Shown one piece after another: positions 1-8,145 of a DNA stretch of 64,000 nucleotides. The first letter of the stretch is position 1; each line of letters opens with the position of its first letter. The translations under genes were made by a program, and so were the position numbers. The stretch is taken from positions 83,511-147,510 of the forward strand of contig JAJZQI010000001.1 in the NCBI GenBank assembly GCA_021851875.1, in the 5' to 3' direction. The notes under the pieces were generated by a model, which did no database searches, was not told the DNA's origin, and worked only from the letters and a program-made list of their open reading frames with translations. This DNA is from Pseudomonadota bacterium. Lineage in GTDB: Bacteria > Pseudomonadota > Gammaproteobacteria > Burkholderiales > JAJZQI01.

Positions 1-1
1 C

Positions 2-424
2 GTCATGAAAGCGGAGTTGATGAACAATCTGCTGCTGGGGTCCGCTGCGCGTTTGGCCGGCTACATTCGCAACGACGGTCCGGTGGAGATGGTGGTGCAC
101 GCAACCGAGGCATTGCAGCAGGGGGCGCATTTGTTGCTGTTTCCCGAGGGGTCGCGCACCAAACATTTCCCGCTCGATGCATGCAGCAGCAGTACCGGAT
201 TGATTTCCCGCCGCAGCCATGTGCCGGTGCAGACGCTGCTGATCGATTTTTCTGTGCCCTATCTGGGCAAGGCATGGCCCATCTGGCGCAAGCCGCGTCT
301 GCCCCTGTCCTTTAGCGTGCGCTTGGGCAAACGTTTCGATCCGCCGGAGGACGTGGCGGTATTTACGCGAGAGCTTGAGGCGTATTTACGTGAGGCATGC
401 GTTCATTGCGGGCATCTTTCATGA
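2..424 (+). CDS. PlsC-like acyltransferase, C-terminal part (cut by window start)
   Basis: The reading frame is open at the left edge and ends in TGA at 422-424, so the N-terminus lies outside the window. The visible part carries the VMKAEL segment and the FPEGSRT block typical of the PlsC/1-acylglycerol-phosphate acyltransferase superfamily; the upstream catalytic HxxxxD block is missing because of the cut. Such enzymes move an acyl chain from ACP or CoA to a lysophospholipid or similar acceptor at the inner membrane. The stop overlaps the next start as ATGA, so it is translationally coupled to the glycosyltransferase. PlsC-like and GT2 genes next to each other are usual members of aryl-polyene clusters, and the rest of such a cluster lies at 16134-24539. 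The acceptor is not known. Confidence 0.8.
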   Translation, partial: VMKAELMNNLLLGSAARLAGYIRNDGPVEMVVHATEALQQGAHLLLFPEGSRTKHFPLDACSSSTGLISRRSHVPVQTLLIDFSVPYLGKAWPIWRKPRLPLSFSVRLGKRFDPPEDVAVFTRELEAYLREACVHCGHLS

Positions 425-1197
425 AAGTTGATGGATCAGTCATGCAACAGTCGGCATCACATCTGGTTTTGATTCCCAGCTACAACCCCGGTGAAAAGGT
501 CTATGAAACTGTCCGCGCAGCGCGTGCGCAGTGGGCGCCGGTGTGGGTGGTGGTGGACGGCAGCACGGACGGCAGTGCCGAAAAACTGCAGGAAATGGCC
601 AGATCGGACAGCGATCTGCATGTGATGGTGTTGCCGCAAAACCAGGGCAAGGGGGCGGCGATTCTGGCCGGGATTGCGGCAGCGGCCAAACAGGGGTACA
701 CCCATGCGTTGACGATGGATTCGGACGGCCAGCATCCGGCGCAACTGATCCCGGAGTTTATGCGCGTATCACAGGCACAACCGGACAGGATGGTGCTGGG
801 CAAACCGGTATTCGATGCGGATGCGCCACGTTTACGCGTAAACGGCCGCAAGGTGTCAAACAGCTGGGCCGCGCTGGAAACGTTGTGGATGGGCGTGGGC
901 GACTCCTTGTACGGTTTTCGCGTGTACCCCATTGGCCCGTTGCGGAAAATCATGCTGCACAATCGCTGGATGCGCCGTTTTGACTTTGACCCCGAGGCTG
1001 TGGTGCGCTTGTGCTGGGCGGGGGTGAAGCCGGTGAATATCGATGCGCCGGTGCGCTACTACACGGCGGAAGAGGGCGGCGTGTCGCACTTCAAGTATGT
1101 GCGCGACAACGTGCTGCTGTCCTGGATGCATAGCCGCCTGTTGCTCGGTTTTTTGCTGCGCTTGCCCATGCTGATCTGGCGCCGCCTATTCCACTGA
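421..1197 (+). CDS. Family 2 glycosyltransferase (ApeJ-like)
   Basis: The 258-residue protein opens with a GT-A fold: LVLIPSYNPG, the VVVDGSTDGS nucleotide-binding segment, QNQGKGAAILAG and the metal-binding DSDGQH motif near residue 90. This matches the dolichyl-phosphate mannosyltransferase-like branch of GT2. The C-terminus ends in a hydrophobic, basic stretch that could sit at the membrane. The ATG at 421 overlaps the upstream TGA, which favours this start over the in-frame ATG at 442. GT2 enzymes of this kind are found in aryl-polyene lipid clusters, where they are thought to build the lipid anchor. That role is inferred from the PlsC neighbour and from the polyene genes 15 kb away. Confidence 0.8.
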   Translation: MKVDGSVMQQSASHLVLIPSYNPGEKVYETVRAARAQWAPVWVVVDGSTDGSAEKLQEMARSDSDLHVMVLPQNQGKGAAILAGIAAAAKQGYTHALTMDSDGQHPAQLIPEFMRVSQAQPDRMVLGKPVFDADAPRLRVNGRKVSNSWAALETLWMGVGDSLYGFRVYPIGPLRKIMLHNRWMRRFDFDPEAVVRLCWAGVKPVNIDAPVRYYTAEEGGVSHFKYVRDNVLLSWMHSRLLLGFLLRLPMLIWRRLFH

Positions 1198-1647
1198 CAG
1201 CCGTAACGGGATCATGCTGGAAGGCGTGAATCCGTGTTTGCCATAAAAATTCTGTGCGGCGGTGTTGTCCTTGTCCGTCAGCAGGGTGATGCGCTTGCAG
1301 CCCTGTTGCCGGGCGAAGTCGATAGCCGCCTGCAAGAGTTGCGATCCCGTTCCACGGCCGCGTTCTGCGGTCGTGACAACCATGTCTTCCAGCAATACTA
1401 CGCGCTCCCCCAGAGCGGTCGAAACGGTATAGAGCAGATTGACCATGCCGACGACCTGTCCTGCGTGGCGGGCAAGCAGTATGTGGCCGACCGACGGGTT
1501 TGCAATGATCATTCTGAGTCCTCGCGCCTGCGCCGCATGGTTAGGAGTGAACTCCGCCTCCTGTGAGAACAGGCTGTCCAGCAGCAAGCACAGCTCGGCA
1601 ACATCGGCTGCCTTGGCGATATCAATTTCAATTGCCTGCTGCATCAT
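1186..1647 (-). CDS. GNAT-family N-acetyltransferase
   Basis: This 153-residue protein has the GNAT core: a beta4 strand VVLLEDMVVT followed by the acetyl-CoA pyrophosphate loop RGRGTGSQLL and the C-terminal NFYGKHGF motif. Length is normal for a single-domain GNAT. It converges on the glycosyltransferase and their 3' ends overlap by 12 bases. It lies 7 bases from the end of the XRE-cupin gene, which reads in the same direction, so the two could be co-transcribed. The substrate (amine, amino acid or protein) cannot be told from sequence. Confidence 0.85.
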   Translation of the reverse strand: MMQQAIEIDIAKAADVAELCLLLDSLFSQEAEFTPNHAAQARGLRMIIANPSVGHILLARHAGQVVGMVNLLYTVSTALGERVVLLEDMVVTTAERGRGTGSQLLQAAIDFARQQGCKRITLLTDKDNTAAQNFYGKHGFTPSSMIPLRLSVE

Positions 1648-1654
1648 CCGCGCC

Positions 1655-2263
1655 TTATATGGAGCCGGGGGCTGGCGGGTACATCAGGATGGACAGGAAG
1701 CGGATCGGGCATTTGATCAGCTTTTCCGGTCCATGCGGGATTTCGCCGCGGAATGTGAGGGAGTCGCCCGGGCTGAGGACGTAGGTGTTTTGCCCGTGCC
1801 GGTATTCGATTTTGCCTTCCAGCATATAAATAAATTCAGTGCCCGGGTGTTCAAACGTGGGGAAAACTTCCGATTCCTTGTCGATCGTGATGAGAAAGGG
1901 CTCGAATTGCTTGGTCGGGCCCTGATCATACGACAGCAGGTGGTAGGTGTGCCCGCGTTTGGTGCCTTTTCTGACCACCTCCATGCCTTCGCCGTCTTTC
2001 ACCAGTTGGGCTCCGCCATCCGGCACGTCGTAGTGACGGAACAGGGTGGCGAGCGAAACGCCCAGCGCCTGCGACAGACGCGAGAGGGTTTCCAGGCTGG
2101 TGGCCGTCTGTGCATTTTCAATTTTGGATAGCATGCCGCGGCTGATATCGGCCCGGTCGGCGACTTCGGCAATGGTCAGACCGTGCTGTTGCCGCAATTC
2201 CCGAATGCTGTTCCCCAGATAACGTTCCAGATTGCCTGACTGGTTTTGTTCTTGCGATGACAT
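1655..2263 (-). CDS. XRE-family regulator with C-terminal cupin sensor domain
   Basis: The 202-residue protein has an XRE helix-turn-helix at about residues 14-70 (IRELRQQHGLTIAEVADRA, then ISRGMLSKIE) and a cupin_2 barrel at about 120-190 (HPGTEFIYMLEGKIEYR, SPGDSLTFRGEIPHGP). Cupin-linked XRE regulators often sense a small amine or carboxylate and control an adjacent catabolic operon. It is divergent from purU and the N-methylglutamate genes. The shared interval holds three copies of an 8-base motif, one of them inside this gene's own putative promoter. The start at 2263 was chosen because the HTH follows at the normal distance; an upstream in-frame ATG would add 16 unrelated residues. A role as regulator of the methylamine block is inference. 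Confidence 0.85.
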   Translation of the reverse strand: MSSQEQNQSGNLERYLGNSIRELRQQHGLTIAEVADRADISRGMLSKIENAQTATSLETLSRLSQALGVSLATLFRHYDVPDGGAQLVKDGEGMEVVRKGTKRGHTYHLLSYDQGPTKQFEPFLITIDKESEVFPTFEHPGTEFIYMLEGKIEYRHGQNTYVLSPGDSLTFRGEIPHGPEKLIKCPIRFLSILMYPPAPGSI

Positions 2264-2294
2264 TGTTGCGCCGTTTACTAAAGGACTTGAGGCG

Positions 2295-2390
2295 ATTATA
2301 GCATGATGCATGTTTCATGAAGATAAAAAATAATTGACAACATGAAACTGCGTGATGCACACTGTGAACCAATAATTCATCACATGAAAC
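2295..2390. promoter_or_regulatory. Divergent control region with three CATGAAAC motifs
   Basis: CATGAAAC occurs at 2341-2348 and 2383-2390, with starts 42 bases apart (four helical turns), and inverted as GTTTCATG at 2312-2319. On the minus strand an extended -10 (TGCTATAAT, TATAAT at 2300-2295) faces the XRE-cupin gene, and the inverted motif sits just upstream of it. A TTGACA hexamer lies on the plus strand at 2334-2339 without a clear -10. The arrangement looks like operators for the divergent XRE-cupin regulator, which would control itself and purU/mgd. The binding protein is inferred from position only. Confidence 0.5.
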
Positions 2391-2406
2391 GCTGGCGGGG
2401 AAGAAA

Positions 2407-2439
2407 ATGCCTGATATTGGGAATGTGTGCAGCAAATGA
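2407..2439 (+). other. Possible 10-codon leader ORF coupled to purU
   Basis: A short frame encoding MPDIGNVCSK begins at ATG 2407, preceded by the purine-rich GGGGAAG, and its TGA (2437-2439) overlaps the purU ATG (2436-2438) as ATGA. purU itself has only a weak, badly spaced ribosome site, so coupling through this leader would explain its translation. No other evidence for the peptide exists in the sequence. Confidence 0.3.
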
Positions 2440-3299
2440 AGACATCTGAACGTCGTTACACGCTTTCGCTCAGTTGCCCTGACCGGGTTGGCATTGTCGC
2501 CGCGGTGAGCTCTTTCCTGGCGTCTCATAACGGCTGGATCACGGAAGCAAACCATCATGCCGATCAGGAGGCGGAGCGCTTCTTCATGCGGCAGGAAATC
2601 CTGGCTGACTCGCTGACGATGGATCTGCCGACCTTGCGGGAGAAATTCGCTCCGCTGGCCGAGCAGTATGAAATGGACTGGCGCATTCATGACAGCGCCC
2701 GCAAGAAGCGGGTGGTGATCATGGTGTCTCGCCAGGAGCACTGTCTGTATGACCTGCTTTCACGCTGGCAAAGCCGTGAGCTGGACATCGAGATTCCCTG
2801 TGTGATTTCGAATCATGAGGATTTCCGCGGTTTTGTCGAATGGCACGGGATTCCTTTTCATCATGTGCCGGTCACGGCGGATAACAAGGCGGAAGCGTAT
2901 GGCCGCGTGATGGATTTGTTCGACGAGGTGCAAGCGGACGTAATGGTGCTGGCGCGTTATATGCAGATCCTTTCGCCGGAAATGTGCGCCCGCTACCCCG
3001 GCCGGATTATCAACATTCACCACAGTTTTCTGCCCAGCTTCGTCGGCGCCAAACCCTACCACCAGGCTTACCAGCGGGGCGTCAAGCTGATCGGGGCAAC
3101 CTGCCATTTCGTGACGGCGGATCTCGATCAGGGGCCGATCATCGAGCAGGACGTGATCCGCATCGACCATTCGGATGCGCCGGAAGATCTGGTGCGATAT
3201 GGCAAGGACATCGAGAAGGCGGTGCTGGCACGCGGCTTGCGATATCACCTGGAAGACCGGGTGCTGATTCACGGCAACAAGACCGTGGTCTTCCGTTAG
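2436..3299 (+). CDS. purU: Formyltetrahydrofolate deformylase
   Basis: PurU hydrolyses 10-formyl-THF to formate and THF in the cytoplasm. The 287-residue protein has an N-terminal ACT domain (YTLSLSCPDRVGIVAAVSSFL) and a formyltransferase domain with the catalytic asparagine and histidine in INIHHSFLPSF and the catalytic aspartate in HFVTADLDQGPI. Length is normal. The ATG at 2436 is preferred over GTG at 2427 because it makes an ATGA overlap with a short leader frame. It is the first gene on the plus strand of the methylamine block. With FolD it would allow one-carbon units released by N-methylglutamate dehydrogenase to leave as formate, a link that is inferred from gene order. Confidence 0.93.
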   Translation: MKTSERRYTLSLSCPDRVGIVAAVSSFLASHNGWITEANHHADQEAERFFMRQEILADSLTMDLPTLREKFAPLAEQYEMDWRIHDSARKKRVVIMVSRQEHCLYDLLSRWQSRELDIEIPCVISNHEDFRGFVEWHGIPFHHVPVTADNKAEAYGRVMDLFDEVQADVMVLARYMQILSPEMCARYPGRIINIHHSFLPSFVGAKPYHQAYQRGVKLIGATCHFVTADLDQGPIIEQDVIRIDHSDAPEDLVRYGKDIEKAVLARGLRYHLEDRVLIHGNKTVVFR

Positions 3300-3304
3300 G
3301 AAAA

Positions 3305-3406
3305 CAACAACTTTGTTGATGTTTTCCGGCCGGGAAAAGTTTGCACGGCCCGCTCAATGACGTGAGTCATTGAAAGCGTGAGGTTGCGCGGTTGTACCGC
3401 GTAACC
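3305..3406. promoter_or_regulatory. Cluster of inverted repeats between purU and mgdA
   Basis: The purU-mgdA gap holds several dyads. CAACAA/TTGTTG lies at 3305-3318. TTTTCC/GGAAAA lies at about 3323-3338. A perfect 8-base repeat TCAATGAC (3354-3361) / GTCATTGA (3366-3373) has a 4-base spacer. GGTTGCGCGG (3382-3391) pairs with CCGCGTAACC (3397-3406) at 9 of 10 positions around a 5-base loop. None is followed by a T-run, so they look more like operator or RNA-processing elements than terminators. The mgdA ribosome site AGGAGG follows at 3425-3430. Confidence 0.45.
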
Positions 3407-3436
3407 GACTGAATTGATTATTTTAGGAGGCGTGAA

Positions 3437-4678
3437 ATGCCCTTGAGGCTGCTGCGTTTTGGACTTTCCAAAAAACATCCCGAACCGCGGATGTTTACCA
3501 CACATGATCAGCTGAAACCCGCCTACGATGCGGTCATTATCGGTGCCGGTGGGCACGGGCTGGCGGCAGCCTATTACCTGGCGCGCGAGCATGGCATGAC
3601 GAATGTGGCCGTGCTGGAAAAGGGTTATATCGGCGGCGGCAATACCGGCCGCAACACCACCATCATCCGTTCCAATTACCTGACTCCGGAAGGGGTGCAG
3701 TTCTACGATGCGTCGGTCAAGTTGTGGCAGGACCTGTCGCAGGACTTCGACCTGAACCTGTTTTATGCCAACCGCGGGCATTTCACCCTGGCGCATACCG
3801 ATGCCGCCTTGCGCACCAGCCGCTGGCGCGCCGAAGTGAACAAGCACTACGGCATTGAATCGGAAGTGGTGGGGCCGGAGGAAGTAAAAAAGGCCGCACC
3901 CATGATCGACTTGTCGTGCGGCGGCCATGCACCGATTCTGGGCGCGCTTTACCATGCACCCGGTTCAGTGGCCCGCCATGATGCGGTGGCCTGGGGTTAC
4001 GGCCGCGGCGCCGATCAGCGCGGTGTGGAGATCCATCAGCGGACCGAGGTGCTGGGCATTGACGTGGCCGCCGGCAAGGTCAAGGGTTTGCAGACCAGCC
4101 GCGGCTATATTGCTACGCCGAAGATTCTCTGTGCCGTGGCCGGTTCGACCCCCCGTATCCTGAAAATGGCGGGGCTGGACAGCCCGATCTATGTGCATCC
4201 CCTGCAAGCGATGGTGAGCGAGCCGGTCAAACCCTGGCTGGACCCGATTCTGGTGTCCGGCAGCCTGCATGTCTACATCAGTCAGTCTGCCCGCGGTGAA
4301 CTGGTCATGGGCGCGTCGCTCGACCCCTACGAAGTGCATTCGACCCGTTCGACGCTGGATTTTCCGGAAGGCTTGAGCGCCCACATGCTGGACATGTTCC
4401 CCTTTCTTTCCAACGTCAAAGTGATGCGCCAATGGGCCGGCATGGCGGACATGACCCCGGATTTTGCGCCGATTATGGGCAAAACCCCGATTGAGGGTTT
4501 TTACCTGGATGCCGGCTGGGGCACCTGGGGTTTCAAGGCCACGCCCATTTGCGGCAAAACCATGGCGCATACATTGGCTACGGATACAGCTCATCCGCTG
4601 ATTACCGGATTTTCGCTGGACCGCTTCCGCGATTATGCGCTGACGGGGGAAAAGGGGGCCGCCAGTGTTGGTCACTAA
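3437..4678 (+). CDS. mgdA: N-methylglutamate dehydrogenase, SoxB-like FAD subunit
   Basis: A 413-residue homologue of heterotetrameric sarcosine oxidase beta subunit. It opens with a Rossmann FAD site (VIIGAGGHGLAAAYYLAREHG) and GRNTTIIRSNYL, a signature of the SoxB family, and has the C-terminal GWGTWGFKATP segment. In methylamine-using bacteria the related MgdA oxidises the N-methyl group of N-methylglutamate. MgdA is preferred over SoxB because gmaS and mgsABC follow directly, whereas sarcosine oxidase operons usually carry glyA and no GmaS. Translation starts at 3437 behind AGGAGG. The last seven codons and stop belong to a duplicated segment that continues into the gap before mgdB. Confidence 0.9.
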   Translation: MPLRLLRFGLSKKHPEPRMFTTHDQLKPAYDAVIIGAGGHGLAAAYYLAREHGMTNVAVLEKGYIGGGNTGRNTTIIRSNYLTPEGVQFYDASVKLWQDLSQDFDLNLFYANRGHFTLAHTDAALRTSRWRAEVNKHYGIESEVVGPEEVKKAAPMIDLSCGGHAPILGALYHAPGSVARHDAVAWGYGRGADQRGVEIHQRTEVLGIDVAAGKVKGLQTSRGYIATPKILCAVAGSTPRILKMAGLDSPIYVHPLQAMVSEPVKPWLDPILVSGSLHVYISQSARGELVMGASLDPYEVHSTRSTLDFPEGLSAHMLDMFPFLSNVKVMRQWAGMADMTPDFAPIMGKTPIEGFYLDAGWGTWGFKATPICGKTMAHTLATDTAHPLITGFSLDRFRDYALTGEKGAASVGH

Positions 4679-4972
4679 TTCTATTGCTGTTGGCAATGCC
4701 CGCTGCGCCATCGAAGGCAAGGGCGGTCCCCTTTCGGCGAAGGCTAACCGGTCGGCTGGCCGGTTAAGCCGATGCGAAGCATTGGCGGCCGCAGCCAAAA
4801 ACCCGCCGCCAGTGTCGGTCACTAAATCCCCTTCTGTTTGTATTACCCGCTGCGCCATCGAAGGCAAGGGCGGTCCCCTTTCGGCGAAGGCTAACCGGCC
4901 GGCTGGCCGGTTAAGCCGATGCGAAGCATTGGCGGCCGTAGCCAAAAACCTGCTGTTAGTGTTGGGCATTAA
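4658..4972 (+). repeat. 147-bp tandem duplication containing a hairpin, spanning the mgdA stop
   Basis: Bases 4699-4803 recur at 4846-4950 with two mismatches (4752/4899 and 4792/4939) in 105. The period is 147 bases. The flanks continue with lower identity: the mgdA end GCCAGTGTTGGTCACTAA recurs after copy 1 as GCCAGTGTCGGTCACTAA, and a decayed third trace follows copy 2. Each unit holds a strong dyad around AACCGG..GGCT..CCGGTT (perfect 8-base arms at 4893-4900 and 4905-4912 in copy 2). This is the only gap above 300 bases in the window and breaks an otherwise tightly packed operon. Confidence 0.9.
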
Positions 4973-4996
4973 TCATTATTTGCCGGAGTGTGGCGT

Positions 4997-5260
4997 ATGA
5001 AGCTGCTGACTTGCCCGATCAACGGTCCGCGTCCCGTTGCCGAATTTACCTACGGCGGTACGCTGCGGCCGATGCCGGATGCTGATGCCTGTAGCGACGA
5101 TGCATGGGCCGATTATGTATTCAACCGCAATGGGGCGCCTGCCGTGAAACGCGAGTGGTGGTGCCATACGCCGAGCAATACCTGGTTCATTGCCGAGCGC
5201 GATACGGAAAAGGACAGGGTGTTGCGGACGTACCTTTACCATGGCGAGGGGGAGCAATGA
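4997..5260 (+). CDS. mgdB: N-methylglutamate dehydrogenase, SoxD-like zinc subunit
   Basis: An 87-residue protein matching the delta subunit of heterotetrameric sarcosine oxidase. It has the N-terminal TCPINGPRPVAEFTYGG segment and the C-terminal EWWCHTPSNTWFIAERDT segment. Classical SoxD has two cysteines in CPxCG. Here the second is asparagine (CPING), the form I associate with the N-methylglutamate dehydrogenase branch. The ATG at 4997 is preceded by GGAG at a 9-base distance; a GTG at 4988 is possible. It overlaps mgdC by four bases (ATGA) and is separated from mgdA by the duplicated segment. Confidence 0.88.
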   Translation: MKLLTCPINGPRPVAEFTYGGTLRPMPDADACSDDAWADYVFNRNGAPAVKREWWCHTPSNTWFIAERDTEKDRVLRTYLYHGEGEQ

Positions 5261-8145
5261 TGCGCCGGCTTCCGCCTCAGTCGCACGAGTGGATCGACCG
5301 CTCGCGTACGGTGAATTTTGAATTCGAGGGCAAGCAGTACAGCGGTTTTGCCGGCGATACCATCAGCAGCGCCTTGCTGGCCGAAGGGCAGACGACGCTG
5401 GCACGCAGTTTCAAATATCACCGTCCGCGTTCGGTTTTGTCGTTTGCCAATCATGACGCCAGCGTGCTGATGCAGGCAGGCGACGTGCCCAATATGCGCG
5501 CCGATGTCACGCCTGTTGAAGACGGCATGCAGTTGACGGCCATCAATACCTTTGGCGGACTTGAGCAGGATAAGGCCCGCGTGTTGGGGGCGCTGTCGCG
5601 CTTTTTGCCGGTGGGTTTTTATTACAAGGCGTTTCACAGCAAGCGGCTGTTTCCCATGTGGGAGCGGATGTTCCGTTTTCTGACCGGGCTGGGCAAGGTG
5701 GATTTTGCTGCGCCGCATCTGCGCACGCCGAAGCAGTACGATTTTTGCGACGTACTGGTGATCGGCGCGGGGCCGTCCGGTTTGTCGGCCGCGCTGGCGG
5801 CGGCCGAAGCCGGTGCGGCTGTCGTGGTGGTGGATGAGCAGATGCGCGCCGGCGGCAGCAGCACTTATCAGCCAGGCAGTCGCATGGCGGTTTCGCTGCT
5901 GGAGAAGGTCCAGGCGCAACCGCGTATTCGCCTACTGACGGGTACGTGTGCGGTGGGCTATTACGCGGACCACTGGGTGCCGCTGGTCGATAAAGACAAA
6001 ATGACCAAGATGCGTGCCGGGACTGTCATTGTCGCCGCAGGCGCATTTGAGCAGCCGGCCGTGTTCCGCAACAACGATTTGCCTGGAATCATGCTGGCGA
6101 CAGCCGCTCAGCGCTTGCTGACGCACTACGCGGTACAGCCGATGCAGCGGGCGGTGGTGCTGACGGCAAATGCCGATGGCTACCGCGCTGCACTTGATCT
6201 GCTGGAGCACGACATTGAAGTGGCTGCCGTGGTGGATTTGCGCAAAGCCCATGCAGGCGGCATTGCGGAGTCGGCAGTGCATACTCGCGGGTTGGAGGTA
6301 TACAGCGGCGCATGCATTTATGAAGCCATTGCCACAGCCGACAAGCGTGGCGTGAAGGCGGTGAAGATCGCCCGCTTCGATGATGGTCAAGCCGGTCCAG
6401 AGCAGGTCGAAGTGGCATGCGATGGTGTGCTGATGAGCGTCGGCTGGGCGCCGGCGGCCAATTTGCTGTATCAGGCCGGCACACGCATGCGTTATGCGAA
6501 AGATCTCGAACAGTTCGTGCCCGACGCGTTGCCGGAGGGGGTGTTTGCCTGCGGCCGGGTAAACGGCGTGTACCGGCTGGATGCCCGCATACAGGACGGC
6601 CGGCGCGCGGGCCTGGCGGCTGCCGCCTACCTGGGCTTGGCGGCGGTAAACGAATCGCCGGTAGTGCAGGCGGAAAACGAGTCACCCACGCACCCGTGGC
6701 CGATTGTCGCTCATTCAAAAGGCAAGAATTTCGTCGACTTCGACGAGGATTTGCAGCTGTGCGATCTGCAAAACGCGGTGCAGGAGGGGTTCGACAATAT
6801 CGAGCTGCTCAAACGGTTTTCCACCATTGGCATGGGGCCGAGTCAGGGTAAGCATTCCAACATGAACGGCTTGCGCATTCTGGCCCGTTTGACCGGTAAA
6901 GAGCCGCAGGAGGTGGGTACCACGACGGCGCGGCCATTTTTCCATCCGGTACCGATGTCGCACCTGGCCGGGCGGGGCTTCAACCCGGAACGGCGTACTC
7001 CATTGCACGGCTGTCACGCGAAGCTGGGAGCGGTATGGATGCCGGCGGGGATGTGGCAGCGGCCTGAGTACTACGCGCAAAGCGGCAAGTCGCGCACGCA
7101 GTGCATCCAGGAAGAAGTCATGGCGGTCCGCACCGGCGTGGGCATCATCGATGTGGGGACGCTGGGCAAGCTGGAAGTGATCGGCCCGGATGCGGCCGAG
7201 TTTCTGGAACGGGTTTATGTCTCCAAATATGCCGCGCTCAAGGTCGGCATGACGCGCTATGCCGTGATGTGCGACGAAAGCGGCGTGGTGATCGATGACG
7301 GAGTGGTCGCCCGGCTGGCGGACGACCATTTCTATTTTACCACCACGACTTCCGGCGCGGCGGCTGTCTACCGCGAACTGAGCCGTCTGAACACGATGTG
7401 GCGGCTCGACTGCGGCATCGTCAATCACACCGGTGCGTTCGCCGCCATCAATCTGGCCGGGCCGAAGTCGCGCGCTGTGTTGCAACAGCTGACACAGATT
7501 GATCTGACGCCGGCAGCCTTTCCCTACCTGGCGATCCGCCAGGGTGAGGTGGCCGGTTTGCCGGCCCGCCTGATGCGGGTGGGTTTTGTCGGCGAATGGG
7601 GTTATGAAATTCACGTGCCGGCCGGTCAGGGCGTAGCGTTGTGGAATGCTTTGATGGCCGTTGGGGAGATTGAGGCAATCCGGCCGTTTGGCGTGGAAGC
7701 CCAACGGCTGCTGCGGCTGGAAAAAGGTCACATCATCATCGGTCAGGATACCGACGGGCTGACCACGCCGGCCGAAGCCGGTCTGGACTGGGCTGTGAAA
7801 CTGGACAAGGCGTTTTTTGTCGGCCAGCGCAGCCTGAAAATTCTCGCTGCCAAGGCACAAAAACAAAAACTCGTCGGTTTCATGCTGGCGGCGGGATTCA
7901 ACGGCACGGCGCCGCAGGAGTGTCATCTGGTGATCCGTGCCGGCGAGATTGCCGGGCGCGTCACCAGCATCGCCTGGAGCCCCAGCCTGCAGCGACATAT
8001 CGGTCTGGCCTATGTGCAGGTCGATATGGCCGAAGTCGGATCGGTGTTCACGGTACGCATCGGCAACGGCGACCTGGTCGATGCGACTGTCGTGCCCGTG
8101 CCGTTCTATGACCCGGCTAATTTGCGCCAGAAGGAGGCGGCTTGA
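5257..8145 (+). CDS. mgdC: N-methylglutamate dehydrogenase, large SoxA-like subunit
   Basis: A 962-residue subunit with the layout of sarcosine oxidase alpha. It has an N-terminal ferredoxin-like domain (about 10-110), a pyridine-nucleotide/FAD oxidoreductase core beginning VLVIGAGPSGLSAALAAAEA near residue 166, and a C-terminal GcvT-type tetrahydrofolate-binding domain (about 590-950). The GcvT domain would pass the oxidised methyl carbon to THF as methylene-THF. Length is near the family norm. Two adjacent ATGs (5257 and 5260) are possible starts, the first overlapping the mgdB stop. The 3' end overlaps the mgdD start as TGATG, with an AAGGAGG site inside the mgdC end. Confidence 0.93.
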   Translation: MMRRLPPQSHEWIDRSRTVNFEFEGKQYSGFAGDTISSALLAEGQTTLARSFKYHRPRSVLSFANHDASVLMQAGDVPNMRADVTPVEDGMQLTAINTFGGLEQDKARVLGALSRFLPVGFYYKAFHSKRLFPMWERMFRFLTGLGKVDFAAPHLRTPKQYDFCDVLVIGAGPSGLSAALAAAEAGAAVVVVDEQMRAGGSSTYQPGSRMAVSLLEKVQAQPRIRLLTGTCAVGYYADHWVPLVDKDKMTKMRAGTVIVAAGAFEQPAVFRNNDLPGIMLATAAQRLLTHYAVQPMQRAVVLTANADGYRAALDLLEHDIEVAAVVDLRKAHAGGIAESAVHTRGLEVYSGACIYEAIATADKRGVKAVKIARFDDGQAGPEQVEVACDGVLMSVGWAPAANLLYQAGTRMRYAKDLEQFVPDALPEGVFACGRVNGVYRLDARIQDGRRAGLAAAAYLGLAAVNESPVVQAENESPTHPWPIVAHSKGKNFVDFDEDLQLCDLQNAVQEGFDNIELLKRFSTIGMGPSQGKHSNMNGLRILARLTGKEPQEVGTTTARPFFHPVPMSHLAGRGFNPERRTPLHGCHAKLGAVWMPAGMWQRPEYYAQSGKSRTQCIQEEVMAVRTGVGIIDVGTLGKLEVIGPDAAEFLERVYVSKYAALKVGMTRYAVMCDESGVVIDDGVVARLADDHFYFTTTTSGAAAVYRELSRLNTMWRLDCGIVNHTGAFAAINLAGPKSRAVLQQLTQIDLTPAAFPYLAIRQGEVAGLPARLMRVGFVGEWGYEIHVPAGQGVALWNALMAVGEIEAIRPFGVEAQRLLRLEKGHIIIGQDTDGLTTPAEAGLDWAVKLDKAFFVGQRSLKILAAKAQKQKLVGFMLAAGFNGTAPQECHLVIRAGEIAGRVTSIAWSPSLQRHIGLAYVQVDMAEVGSVFTVRIGNGDLVDATVVPVPFYDPANLRQKEAA

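Noticed and set aside
4665-5000. Open frame of 111 codons across the tandem duplication
   Set aside because: Its internal 49-residue repeat only reflects the 147-base DNA duplication. It overlaps the mgdA end and the mgdB start and shows no ribosome site or family pattern.
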